From Thermohalobaculum sp035527255 (GTDB taxonomy: Bacteria > Pseudomonadota > Alphaproteobacteria > Rhodobacterales > Rhodobacteraceae), in the NCBI GenBank assembly GCA_035527255.1, contig DATLAW010000135.1:1-13713 (forward strand): a stretch of 13,713 nt of DNA, in the 5' to 3' direction. The notes beneath the pieces are model-generated. The model did not search any database, was not told the origin of the DNA, and saw only the letters and a program-made list of their open reading frames with translations. Numbering within the stretch: position 1 is the first letter of the stretch; the number at the start of each line of letters is the position of its first letter. Of the stretch, positions 1 to 6,619 are shown piece after piece. Position numbers and translations under genes: made by a program.

Positions 1-1
1 C

Positions 2-583
2 GTCCTGCGTGAAGGTTGGGAAAAGGTCATGATCCCGGCGATGCTGACAGCTCTGGGTGTCGTGCGGGAAAAGGAGATGGGGTCGATCACCAATCTCTAT
101 GCCGCTCCTGCCCGCAAGATCGAATTCCTGCTTGGTAAGCAGCTGCCCTATATCGGTGTCGCGTTGATCAGTTTCATCAGCCTCGTTGGCCTGATGCTGA
201 CGGTATTTGGGCTGCATATCGAGGGCAGTTTGCCGGCACTTGTGATCGGCGCGATCCTCTACACGACCGCGGCGACGGCCTTCGGTCTTGTGATCTCGAC
301 CTTCGTCAGTTCCCAGATCGCCGCTGTCTTTGCGACTTCGATCATTGTGATGATCCCGACGATCAATTTCTCCGGGATGCTGTATCCAGTGGCGACCCTC
401 GAAGGCAGTTCCCGAATTCTCGGCCAATCATTCCCAGCGCTTTATTTTCAGAGGATCAGTACAGGCGTGTTCAACAAGGGGTTGGCCTGGACCGACCTCT
501 ACTGGAACCACATTGCGCTCGCCGGGTTTTGCGTCGTGTTCTGGAACATCGCGACCCTGTTGCTAAAGAAACAGGAGGCATGA
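2..583 (+). CDS. rbbA: RbbA-like ABC transporter ATPase/permease, C-terminal part (5' end outside window)
   Basis: The reading frame is open from position 2, so the gene begins before the window; 193 residues are visible. The visible part is the ABC-2 permease half. It has a cytoplasmic stretch with the motif VREKEMGSITNLYAAP, then KQLPYI, then about four hydrophobic segments, and it ends in LLLKKQEA. These motifs are the ones I recall from the C-terminus of E. coli RbbA, a large protein fusing two ABC ATPase domains to an ABC-2 permease. The ATPase domains would lie upstream and cannot be seen. The next gene is a YhhJ-like permease, which matches the known yhiI-rbbA-yhhJ arrangement (membrane-fusion protein, ATPase/permease, permease). 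RbbA has been described as ribosome-associated, but the genetic context suggests an export pump; the substrate is unknown. The first ATG in the visible frame (29) is internal, not a start. Confidence 0.8.
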   Translation, partial: VLREGWEKVMIPAMLTALGVVREKEMGSITNLYAAPARKIEFLLGKQLPYIGVALISFISLVGLMLTVFGLHIEGSLPALVIGAILYTTAATAFGLVISTFVSSQIAAVFATSIIVMIPTINFSGMLYPVATLEGSSRILGQSFPALYFQRISTGVFNKGLAWTDLYWNHIALAGFCVVFWNIATLLLKKQEA

Positions 584-1711
584 ATGATGCGGTCGGCCAC
601 CAATATTCTCCGCCTCGGGATCAAGGAGATTTACAGTCTTCTGCGCGACCCGGTGCTGATGGGGCTGATCGTCTACACCTTCACGATTGCGATCTACACC
701 GTCGCAAATGGCGTGCAGACCGAGGTACGGAATGCGGCAATTGCCGTCGCCGACGAGGATCGATCGGTCCTGTCCGAGCGTATCCGCGGCGCCTTTCTCG
801 AACCATACTTCCAGCCGGCCGCGCTGATCGGCCTCGACGAGATCGACGCGGCGATGGATGGAGGCATCTTCTCCTTCGTGCTCGACATCCCGCCGGGCTT
901 GGAAGCCGATGTTCTGGCGGGGCGTCATCCGGTGATGCAGCTGAACGTCGATGCGACGGCGATGACGCTCGCGGGTAACGGTGCCGCCTACATTCAGAAC
1001 ATCGTTCAGGCCGAACTGATCAAGTTCCTGAACCGCTCGCCCACAGAAATCGACCTACCAGTAACGCTCCAAGTGCGGGCGAAGTACAATCCCAACCTCG
1101 AATCGAGCTGGTTCATGGCAGTGATGCAGATCATCAACAACGTGACGATCCTGGCGATCGTCTTGGCTGGCGCCGCCGTGATCCGCGAGCGTGAGCATGG
1201 GACGATCGAGCACCTGCTGGTCATGCCGGTGACGCCAGCGGAGATCATGCTGGCGAAGGTTTGGGCCAATGGCCTGGTAATCGTGTTGGCGGCAGTTCTC
1301 TCGCTCTATCTTGTGGTGCAGGGTCTTCTAGGCGTTCCCATAGCCGGGTCAATCACGCTCTTCGCCCTCGGCACTGCGATCTATCTGTTTTCGGTGACAT
1401 CGCTCGGCATCTTGCTGTCGACGATCGCGACGACGATGCCACAGTTTGGTCTGTTGTCGATTCCAGTCTTCGTGGTGCTGAATTTGCTGTCCGGTGGCAT
1501 GACACCGCTCGAGAGCATGCCCGAGACACTGCAGACGATCATGCAGGCATCCCCGGCCACCCATTTCACAAAGTTTGCTCAGGCCGTGCTTTACCGCGGC
1601 GCCGACCTGTCGGTTGTCTGGCCGCAGCTACTGGCGATCACAGTGATCGGTCTGGCATTCTTCGCCTTTGCGTTGGTCCGGTTTCGCACGACGATGTCGG
1701 CGGCGCGTTAG
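584..1711 (+). CDS. yhhJ: YhhJ-like ABC-2 type transporter permease
   Basis: This is an integral inner-membrane permease of 375 aa, the same length I recall for E. coli YhhJ. It has an N-terminal membrane segment (about residues 22-42) and a large extracytoplasmic domain (about 45-175, containing QLNVDATAM and YIQNIVQAEL). About five membrane helices follow from residue 178. The permease signature IREREHGTIEHLLVMPVTP lies just after the second helix, and the late motif LLSGGMTPLESMP is also typical. ATG 584 directly follows the upstream stop codon. AGGAGG at 573-578 is well placed for ATG 584 or for ATG 587, so the exact start is uncertain by one codon. It probably works with the upstream RbbA-like protein in an efflux-type system. 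It appears to be the last gene of that operon and seems functionally unrelated to the arginine/ATPase genes downstream. Confidence 0.85.
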   Translation: MMRSATNILRLGIKEIYSLLRDPVLMGLIVYTFTIAIYTVANGVQTEVRNAAIAVADEDRSVLSERIRGAFLEPYFQPAALIGLDEIDAAMDGGIFSFVLDIPPGLEADVLAGRHPVMQLNVDATAMTLAGNGAAYIQNIVQAELIKFLNRSPTEIDLPVTLQVRAKYNPNLESSWFMAVMQIINNVTILAIVLAGAAVIREREHGTIEHLLVMPVTPAEIMLAKVWANGLVIVLAAVLSLYLVVQGLLGVPIAGSITLFALGTAIYLFSVTSLGILLSTIATTMPQFGLLSIPVFVVLNLLSGGMTPLESMPETLQTIMQASPATHFTKFAQAVLYRGADLSVVWPQLLAITVIGLAFFAFALVRFRTTMSAAR

Positions 1712-1798
1712 TGCAACATTAGACGATCTCTGACGGTGAGAATCCGCCACAGCGATATTCCTCTCGACGCAGCTCGCCCGAAAGACGTCCGGACCGGC

Positions 1799-1812
1799 AT
1801 GATCTAAATCAT
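1799..1812 (+). promoter_or_regulatory. Putative FNR/ANR-type binding site
   Basis: The sequence ATGATCTAAATCAT matches the FNR-family consensus TTGAT-N4-ATCAA at 8 of the 10 fixed positions; only the outermost base of each half-site differs. It lies inside a longer perfect inverted repeat, CATGAT-CTAA-ATCATG (1798-1813). It sits in the only large gap upstream of the arginine deiminase genes. Anaerobic control of arc operons by ANR is established in Pseudomonas aeruginosa. Centre-to-start distance (about 96 bases to ATG 1902) allows a class II promoter with a 5' leader of about 55 bases. Dyad-symmetric CRP/FNR-superfamily regulators other than FNR could also use this core. Confidence 0.5.
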
Positions 1813-1887
1813 GGCGGCGGCGTTCATACCCGAGAAAGATCGAAAACATGGTCGATCGTCGCGCTGATGCGAAATTCAGGCGACTTC

Positions 1888-1893
1888 AGAGGA
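1888..1893 (+). promoter_or_regulatory. Ribosome binding site selecting ATG 1902
   Basis: AGAGGA lies 8 bases before ATG 1902. The in-frame ATG at 1848 has no comparable purine-rich site, and it would add 18 polar residues (starting MVDRRADAKF) absent from the usual family N-terminus. This favours 1902 as the translation start. Confidence 0.6.
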
Positions 1894-1901
1894 ATCAAGA
1901 G

Positions 1902-3371
1902 ATGGACAACGCTGAGAATGCCAAGAATCATGGCGACAACCCGCCTGGCGATGACGGTTCCATTGGGGCGCTAACGGCGAAATTTCCTACAGCCTACACG
2001 ATCCTTTTCGGCCTGATTGCCTTTGTCGCCGCGCTGACCTGGTTCATCCCGGCTGGGCTCTATGATCGGGTCGCGAACGAAGCGATCGGCAGGGATGTGC
2101 CGGTCCCCGGCACTTATCATCTGGTCGATGCCAATCCGCAGAGCTGGTACGATGTTCTGATGGCCCCGATCCAGGGTTTCTATGACCCTGCCGCTGGCAC
2201 TGCCAATGCGATCGATGTTTCGTTGTTCGTCCTGATAATTGGCGGCTTCCTCGGTGTTGTTAACTCGACCGGAGCGATCAACACCGGGATTGCGCGGGCG
2301 ATGGCGGCGATGAAGGGTCGCGAGAAATGGATGATTCCGATCCTGATGCTGCTGTTCGCCGCCGGCGGGACAACCTATGGCATGGCGGAGGAGACGCTCG
2401 CCTTCTACATGCTGATCATCCCGGTGATGATTGTCGCTGGGTACGATGCTCTGACGGGCGTTGCGATCATCCTGCTGGGGGCCGGGATCGGAGTTCTAGG
2501 CTCGACGATTAATCCGTTTGCCACCACGATTGCATCGAATGCCGCCGGGATTCCGTTCACCAGCGGAATGTATCTCAGATTGGCCATTCTCGCCGTCGGT
2601 TGGCTTACCTGCACCGGGTATGTGATGTGGTACGCTGAGCGCGTGCGCAAAGATCCGGCCAAGTCGATTGTCGCGCCACAGAAGGCCTCGAACGAGGCAT
2701 TCTTCACCAAACATGCGGCGTCCTCGGACGCCCGTCTGACCACTTCGCAGATGATCAATCTGGTGGTGTTTGCCGCCACGTTCGCGGTCATGATCTGGGG
2801 CGTGTCCTCGCAAGGCTGGTGGATGGCCGAGATGTCGGTCCTGTTCCTCGGCGCGGCCATCGTCATCGGTGTCATCGGCTGGGTTGGCGAGAAAAACTTC
2901 TCCGAAGCCTTCGTCAACGGTGCCCGGGATCTTCTGGGGGTCGCCCTGATCATCGGCACTGCCCGTGGCATCGTCGTCGTCATGGATGCCGGGCACATCA
3001 CCGACACGATCCTGAACTGGTCCGCTAACGCGGTTCAGGGCTATTCGGCCGTCGCGTTCATCAACGCGATGTACTGGATCGAGGTTCTGATGTCGTTTTT
3101 CGTGCCCTCCACATCCGGCCTTGCGGTGTTGAGCATGCCGATCCTAGCGCCGCTCGGTGACTTCTCAGGCGTCGGCCGGGATCTGGTTGTGACCGCCTAT
3201 CAATCGGCCGCTGGCATCGTCAATCTCATCACGCCGACATCGGCGGTCGTGGTTGGTGGATTGGCTCTGGGTCGGGTGTCCTACGACAAATGGCTGCGCT
3301 TCATCTGGCCACTACTGGTGATCCTGACGGTTATCGTCATGGCAGCCCTCAGCATCGGGACGATGCTGTAA
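1902..3371 (+). CDS. YfcC-family transporter, probable arginine/ornithine exchanger
   Basis: This is a 489-aa polytopic inner-membrane protein of the YfcC/DcuC-like superfamily. A polar N-terminus (about 25 residues) is followed by the family-typical FPTAYTILFGLIAFVAALTW-FIPAG block. Further hydrophobic segments contain GGFLGVVNSTGAINTGI, GTTYGMAEETLAFY, STINPFATTIASNAAGIPF and, near the C-terminus, SFFVPSTSGLAVLSMPILAPL and VNLITPTSAVVVGGLALG. The paired re-entrant-type motifs in each half are typical of this fold. It sits 36 bases upstream of arcA, at the head of a complete arginine deiminase cluster. YfcC-type carriers often replace the APC-type ArcD antiporter in such clusters, so arginine/ornithine exchange is the best guess. 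The substrate is inferred from context; a C4-dicarboxylate or other amino acid substrate is not excluded. The start at 1902 is preferred over 1848 because of its ribosome binding site. Confidence 0.85.
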   Translation: MDNAENAKNHGDNPPGDDGSIGALTAKFPTAYTILFGLIAFVAALTWFIPAGLYDRVANEAIGRDVPVPGTYHLVDANPQSWYDVLMAPIQGFYDPAAGTANAIDVSLFVLIIGGFLGVVNSTGAINTGIARAMAAMKGREKWMIPILMLLFAAGGTTYGMAEETLAFYMLIIPVMIVAGYDALTGVAIILLGAGIGVLGSTINPFATTIASNAAGIPFTSGMYLRLAILAVGWLTCTGYVMWYAERVRKDPAKSIVAPQKASNEAFFTKHAASSDARLTTSQMINLVVFAATFAVMIWGVSSQGWWMAEMSVLFLGAAIVIGVIGWVGEKNFSEAFVNGARDLLGVALIIGTARGIVVVMDAGHITDTILNWSANAVQGYSAVAFINAMYWIEVLMSFFVPSTSGLAVLSMPILAPLGDFSGVGRDLVVTAYQSAAGIVNLITPTSAVVVGGLALGRVSYDKWLRFIWPLLVILTVIVMAALSIGTML

Positions 3372-3407
3372 CGCAAACGCCTATCCAATCCACCGCAGGA
3401 GACCACG

Positions 3408-4634
3408 ATGGCCGAACAATTAGGCGTTCACTCCGAGGCCGGGAAGCTCAGACAGGTGATCGTCTGCCGCCCCGGCCTCGCGCATCGCCGCCTTACGCCC
3501 TCGAATTGCGAGGATCTGCTGTTTGACGATGTGTTCTGGGTCAAGCAGGCGCAGAAAGACCATGATGTCTTTTCCGGCCTGATGCGCGACGAAGGCGTTG
3601 AAGTGCTGGATGTGAATGTGCTTTTGGCCGAAACGCTGGAGACGGCAGAAGGGCGCGCCTGGGTGCTCGATCAGCGGATCATACCCGATCAGGTTGGCGT
3701 TGGCATGATGTCCGAACTGCGCGCCTGGATGACGGAATTACCCGCCGCTAAGCTGGCCGAATATCTGCTTGGCGGGATGGCCGTTGACGATCTTCCGTTC
3801 AAGCCGACGGGTCTTTTCGGCAGCTATCTTGGGCATCACGGTTTCATCCTGCCGCCGCTGCCGAATGCGCTGTTCACGCGCGATAACTCTGCCTGGATCT
3901 ATGGCGGCGTCACTGTGAACCCGATGTATTGGCCCGCGCGGCGACCCGAGACGCTGCTCAACACCGCGATCTACAAATACCACCGGAAATTTGCGGGCAA
4001 GGTGACAATCCATTGGGGCGATCCGGCGAAAGAGCATGGGCTTGCAACTCTGGAAGGCGGCGATGTGATGCCGGTCGGCAACCGCACTGTGCTGGCGGGC
4101 ATGGGCGAACGGTCATCGCCGCAAGGGATCGGTCAACTGGCCGAGGCGCTGTTCGACAAGGGTGTCGTCGATCGTGTCGTGGTCTTCAGAATCCCGAAAT
4201 CGCGCGCGGCGATGCACCTTGATACGGTCTTTACCCTGTGTGGCGGCGACGTTGTGACAACCTTCAAGGAGGTCGCGGACGAGATGGTTTGCTATGATAT
4301 CCGGCCCGGTGAAGGCCGTGCGCCGCTTTCATTCCGGCATGACCCCCGTCCGATATTCAAAATTGTGGCCGAAATCCTTGGCTACAAGAAGCTGCAAATC
4401 GTACCCACCGGCGGCGCCACCGAGGAAGAACGCGCGCGCGAGCAATGGAACGACGGGAACAACGTGCTGGCGCTGCGTCCCGGCGTGGTTGTCGGATATG
4501 ACCGCAACGACGACACCAATGCCGCCCTGAAAGCAGCCGGGATCGAGGTGCTGGCAATACCCGGTGCCGAACTGGGTCGCGGCCGCGGCGGCGGGCATTG
4601 CATGAGCTGCCCGACAATTCGCGATCCTAACTGA
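3408..4634 (+). CDS. arcA: Arginine deiminase
   Basis: This cytoplasmic enzyme hydrolyses L-arginine to L-citrulline and ammonia, the first step of the ADI pathway. The protein has 408 aa, the usual length for the family. The catalytic set of the guanidine-modifying superfamily is complete: Asp159 in FTRDNS, Glu216 in LEGGDVM, His270 and Asp272 in MHLDTVF, and the nucleophile Cys398 in GGGHCMSCP near the C-terminus. The N-terminal VHSEAGKLRQVIVCRPG is typical. AGGAGA at 3397-3402 lies 5 bases before ATG 3408. The gene follows the YfcC-family transporter by 36 bases and precedes arcB by 26 bases, so the three are very likely co-transcribed. Ammonia release can also buffer the cytoplasm against acid. 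Confidence 0.97.
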   Translation: MAEQLGVHSEAGKLRQVIVCRPGLAHRRLTPSNCEDLLFDDVFWVKQAQKDHDVFSGLMRDEGVEVLDVNVLLAETLETAEGRAWVLDQRIIPDQVGVGMMSELRAWMTELPAAKLAEYLLGGMAVDDLPFKPTGLFGSYLGHHGFILPPLPNALFTRDNSAWIYGGVTVNPMYWPARRPETLLNTAIYKYHRKFAGKVTIHWGDPAKEHGLATLEGGDVMPVGNRTVLAGMGERSSPQGIGQLAEALFDKGVVDRVVVFRIPKSRAAMHLDTVFTLCGGDVVTTFKEVADEMVCYDIRPGEGRAPLSFRHDPRPIFKIVAEILGYKKLQIVPTGGATEEERAREQWNDGNNVLALRPGVVVGYDRNDDTNAALKAAGIEVLAIPGAELGRGRGGGHCMSCPTIRDPN

Positions 4635-4660
4635 TCCGTAGTGCGAAAGAGGACGACGCC

Positions 4661-5662
4661 ATGAGCTTCAATCTGAAGAACCGCAATTTTCTGACGCTGC
4701 GCGACTTCACCCCGTCCGAAATCGGCTTCCTGCTCAAACTGTCAGCCGACCTCAAAGCCGCCAAATATGCTAGCACTGAGCGGCCGATGCTGAAGGGCAA
4801 AGAGATCGCCTTGATCTTTGAAAAGGATTCCACCCGCACAAGGGTCGGGTTCGAAGTGGCAGCGCATGATCAGGGTGCCACCGTGACCTATCTCGGGCCC
4901 TCGGGCACGCATATTGGCCATAAGGAAAGCGTGAAGGACACCGCGCGTGTTTTGGGCCGGGTTTACGATGCGATCGAATATCGCGGCTTTGGACATAGGA
5001 TTGTCGAAGAGCTGGCGGAGTTTTCGGGTGTGCCGGTTTACAATGGACTGACCGACGAATTTCATCCCACCCAGATCCTCGCCGATTTTCTGACAATGAC
5101 TGAGCACAGCGACAAGCCGCTGCGCGAGATTGCCTATGTGTTTCTGGGAGATGCGGCAAACAACATGGGCGACAGCTTGCTGATTGGCGGCGCAAAGATG
5201 GGCATGGATGTGCGGCTTTGCGGCCCAAAGGCGTGCTGGCCGGATCAGGAAATTCAAGCTGATGCCCAGGCCATCGCAGCCGAAACTGGCGCCCGGATCA
5301 CCATCACTGATGATCTGGATGTGGCGGTAAAGGGTGTTGATTTTGTCTACACCGATGTCTGGTTGTCGATGGGCGAAGCCAAGGAGAAATGGGCGGAGCG
5401 GATCGATTTGATGATGCCCTACCAGGTCAACGCCGAGGTCATGAAAAAGACCGGAAATCCCCGCGTGCGGTTCATGCATTGCCTGCCGGCCTTCCACAAC
5501 ACCGAGACCGCCGTCGGCAAGGACATCGAAGCGAAATTCGGCATCTCGGCGATGGAGGTCACGGACGAGGTTTTCGAAAGCCCGGCTTCGATTGTCTTCG
5601 ACCAGGCCGAGAACCGGATGCATACGATCAAGGCGGTTCTGGTCGCCACTCTGGGGGGCTGA
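4661..5662 (+). CDS. arcB: Ornithine carbamoyltransferase, probably catabolic
   Basis: This enzyme catalyses the reversible reaction of citrulline and phosphate with ornithine and carbamoyl phosphate. In this operon it probably runs in the catabolic direction, supplying carbamoyl phosphate to ArcC. The protein is 333 aa, close to catabolic enzymes of this family. It shows the carbamoyl-phosphate loop STRTR (57-61) within FEKDSTRTRVGFE, the GHKESVKDTARVLGR segment, FHPTQILADFLT, and the ornithine-site motif HCLPAF with Cys274 (273-278). AGAGGA at 4648-4653 lies 7 bases before ATG 4661. Anabolic ArgF is a close paralogue; the catabolic assignment rests on the neighbours arcA and arcC. Confidence 0.95.
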   Translation: MSFNLKNRNFLTLRDFTPSEIGFLLKLSADLKAAKYASTERPMLKGKEIALIFEKDSTRTRVGFEVAAHDQGATVTYLGPSGTHIGHKESVKDTARVLGRVYDAIEYRGFGHRIVEELAEFSGVPVYNGLTDEFHPTQILADFLTMTEHSDKPLREIAYVFLGDAANNMGDSLLIGGAKMGMDVRLCGPKACWPDQEIQADAQAIAAETGARITITDDLDVAVKGVDFVYTDVWLSMGEAKEKWAERIDLMMPYQVNAEVMKKTGNPRVRFMHCLPAFHNTETAVGKDIEAKFGISAMEVTDEVFESPASIVFDQAENRMHTIKAVLVATLGG

Positions 5663-5663
5663 G

Positions 5664-6569
5664 ATGCTGGTTGTCATTGCCCTGGGCGGCAACGCGCTGC
5701 TGCGGCGCGGTGAGCCGCTGACGGCCGAGAACCAGCGCGCAAATGTGAAGACGGCGGCGCGGTCGATCGCGGAGGTCATATCGGCGGGCCACCAGGTCGT
5801 CGTCACGCATGGCAATGGCCCGCAAGTTGGCCTGCTGGCGCTTCAGGGTGCGGCTTACAAACCCGACGAAGCCTATCCGCTCGACATCCTGGGGGCCGAG
5901 ACCGAGGGGATGATCGGCTACCTGATCGAACAGGAGCTTGAGAACGCCCTGCCGGGCGAACATCAGGTCGCAACGCTTCTGACCCAGATTGAGGTGGACC
6001 CGAAGGACCCGGCCTTTACCGCGCCGTCGAAGCCGGTCGGGCCGGTCTACAGCAAGGAGGAAGCGCAAGCGGTTGCCGCCGCGAGAAACTGGATGATTGC
6101 CCCCGATGGCAAGAATTATCGACGGGTGGTTCCTTCTCCCCTGCCGGTTTCGATCCCCGATATCGGGGTCATCAGAATTCTGTTGCAGCATGGGGTGATC
6201 GTGATCTGTGCCGGCGGTGGTGGCATTCCCGTCGTTCGCCGGAACGACGGAAGCCTGATCGGTGTCGAGGCCGTTATCGACAAGGATCGCGCCAGCGCCC
6301 TGCTGGCAAAGAACCTCGGGGCGGAAGCATTGTTGATGCTGACCGATGTCGATGCGGTCTACGCCGATTGGGGCACGCCGGCACAACACGCGATCAAACG
6401 CGCCTCGCCGCAGGAGATGAGCAGCTTGACGCTGGCGGAGGGATCAATGCGGCCCAAGGTCGAGGCCGCCTGCGACTTCGTGACGGCAACGGGCGGTATG
6501 GCTGGCATCGGCACACTGGCGGATGCCTTGAAGATCATCGAGCGTAAGGCCGGCACGGTGATCTCGTGA
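5664..6569 (+). CDS. arcC: Carbamate kinase
   Basis: ArcC transfers phosphate from carbamoyl phosphate to ADP, giving ATP, CO2 and ammonia. It is the substrate-level phosphorylation step and the only ATP yield of the ADI pathway. The protein is 301 aa. Amino-acid-kinase family motifs are VIALGGNALL (residues 4-13), VVTHGNGPQVG, GAETEGMIGYLIEQEL, GKNYRRVVPSP, VICAGGGGIPVV, IDKDRASALLA and LMLTDVDAVY. ATG 5664 lies one base after the arcB stop (TGAGATG), with the G-rich stretch just upstream as a likely ribosome site, so translation is probably coupled. The same frame is open further upstream to an ATG at 5592, but that extension overlaps arcB by 71 bases and is not family-like. The product ATP is the obvious fuel for the ATPase encoded next. 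Confidence 0.95.
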   Translation: MLVVIALGGNALLRRGEPLTAENQRANVKTAARSIAEVISAGHQVVVTHGNGPQVGLLALQGAAYKPDEAYPLDILGAETEGMIGYLIEQELENALPGEHQVATLLTQIEVDPKDPAFTAPSKPVGPVYSKEEAQAVAAARNWMIAPDGKNYRRVVPSPLPVSIPDIGVIRILLQHGVIVICAGGGGIPVVRRNDGSLIGVEAVIDKDRASALLAKNLGAEALLMLTDVDAVYADWGTPAQHAIKRASPQEMSSLTLAEGSMRPKVEAACDFVTATGGMAGIGTLADALKIIERKAGTVIS

Positions 6570-6619
6570 TGGCGGCTCAATCCTTAAACATCGATACCGC
6601 GCCGGGAGACCTGGAGTGA
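6569..6619 (+). other. Possible 16-codon bridging ORF between arcC and atpD
   Basis: An ATG overlaps the arcC stop (TGATG) and opens a frame encoding MAAQSLNIDTAPGDLE. It ends at a TGA overlapping the GTG start of atpD (GTGA). It fills the 46-base gap between the arc and atp genes. It has no recognisable domain. It may be chance, or it may couple translation of arcC to atpD. The putative atpD ribosome site GGGAGA (6603-6608) lies inside it. Confidence 0.25.

Larger units (their letters stand above)
1712..1901 (+). other. Intergenic region between the ABC operon and the arginine/N-ATPase operon
   Basis: This is the longest gene-free stretch before the end of the window (190 bases if the downstream gene starts at 1902). 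It holds an FNR/ANR-like palindrome at 1799-1812 and a Shine-Dalgarno sequence at 1888-1893. I see no strong GC-rich hairpin followed by a T-run that would terminate the upstream operon, only a small palindrome GTCCGGAC at about 1787-1794. If the FNR-like box is centred at -41.5, transcription would start near 1847. The poor -10 candidate AAAGAT (1835-1840) is then in place, as expected for an activator-dependent promoter. Confidence 0.5.

Noticed and set aside
1712..1798. Intrinsic terminator for the upstream ABC operon
   Set aside because: Only a short palindrome (GTCCGGAC) was found, with no stable stem followed by a T-run.
1848..1901. Upstream ATG for the YfcC-family transporter
   Set aside because: It has no ribosome binding site and adds 18 polar residues, and it would leave almost no leader after a class II FNR promoter. 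ATG 1902 has AGAGGA at good spacing.
5592..5663. Upstream ATG for arcC
   Set aside because: The extension overlaps arcB coding sequence and lies before the conserved MLVVIALGGNALL N-terminus of carbamate kinase.
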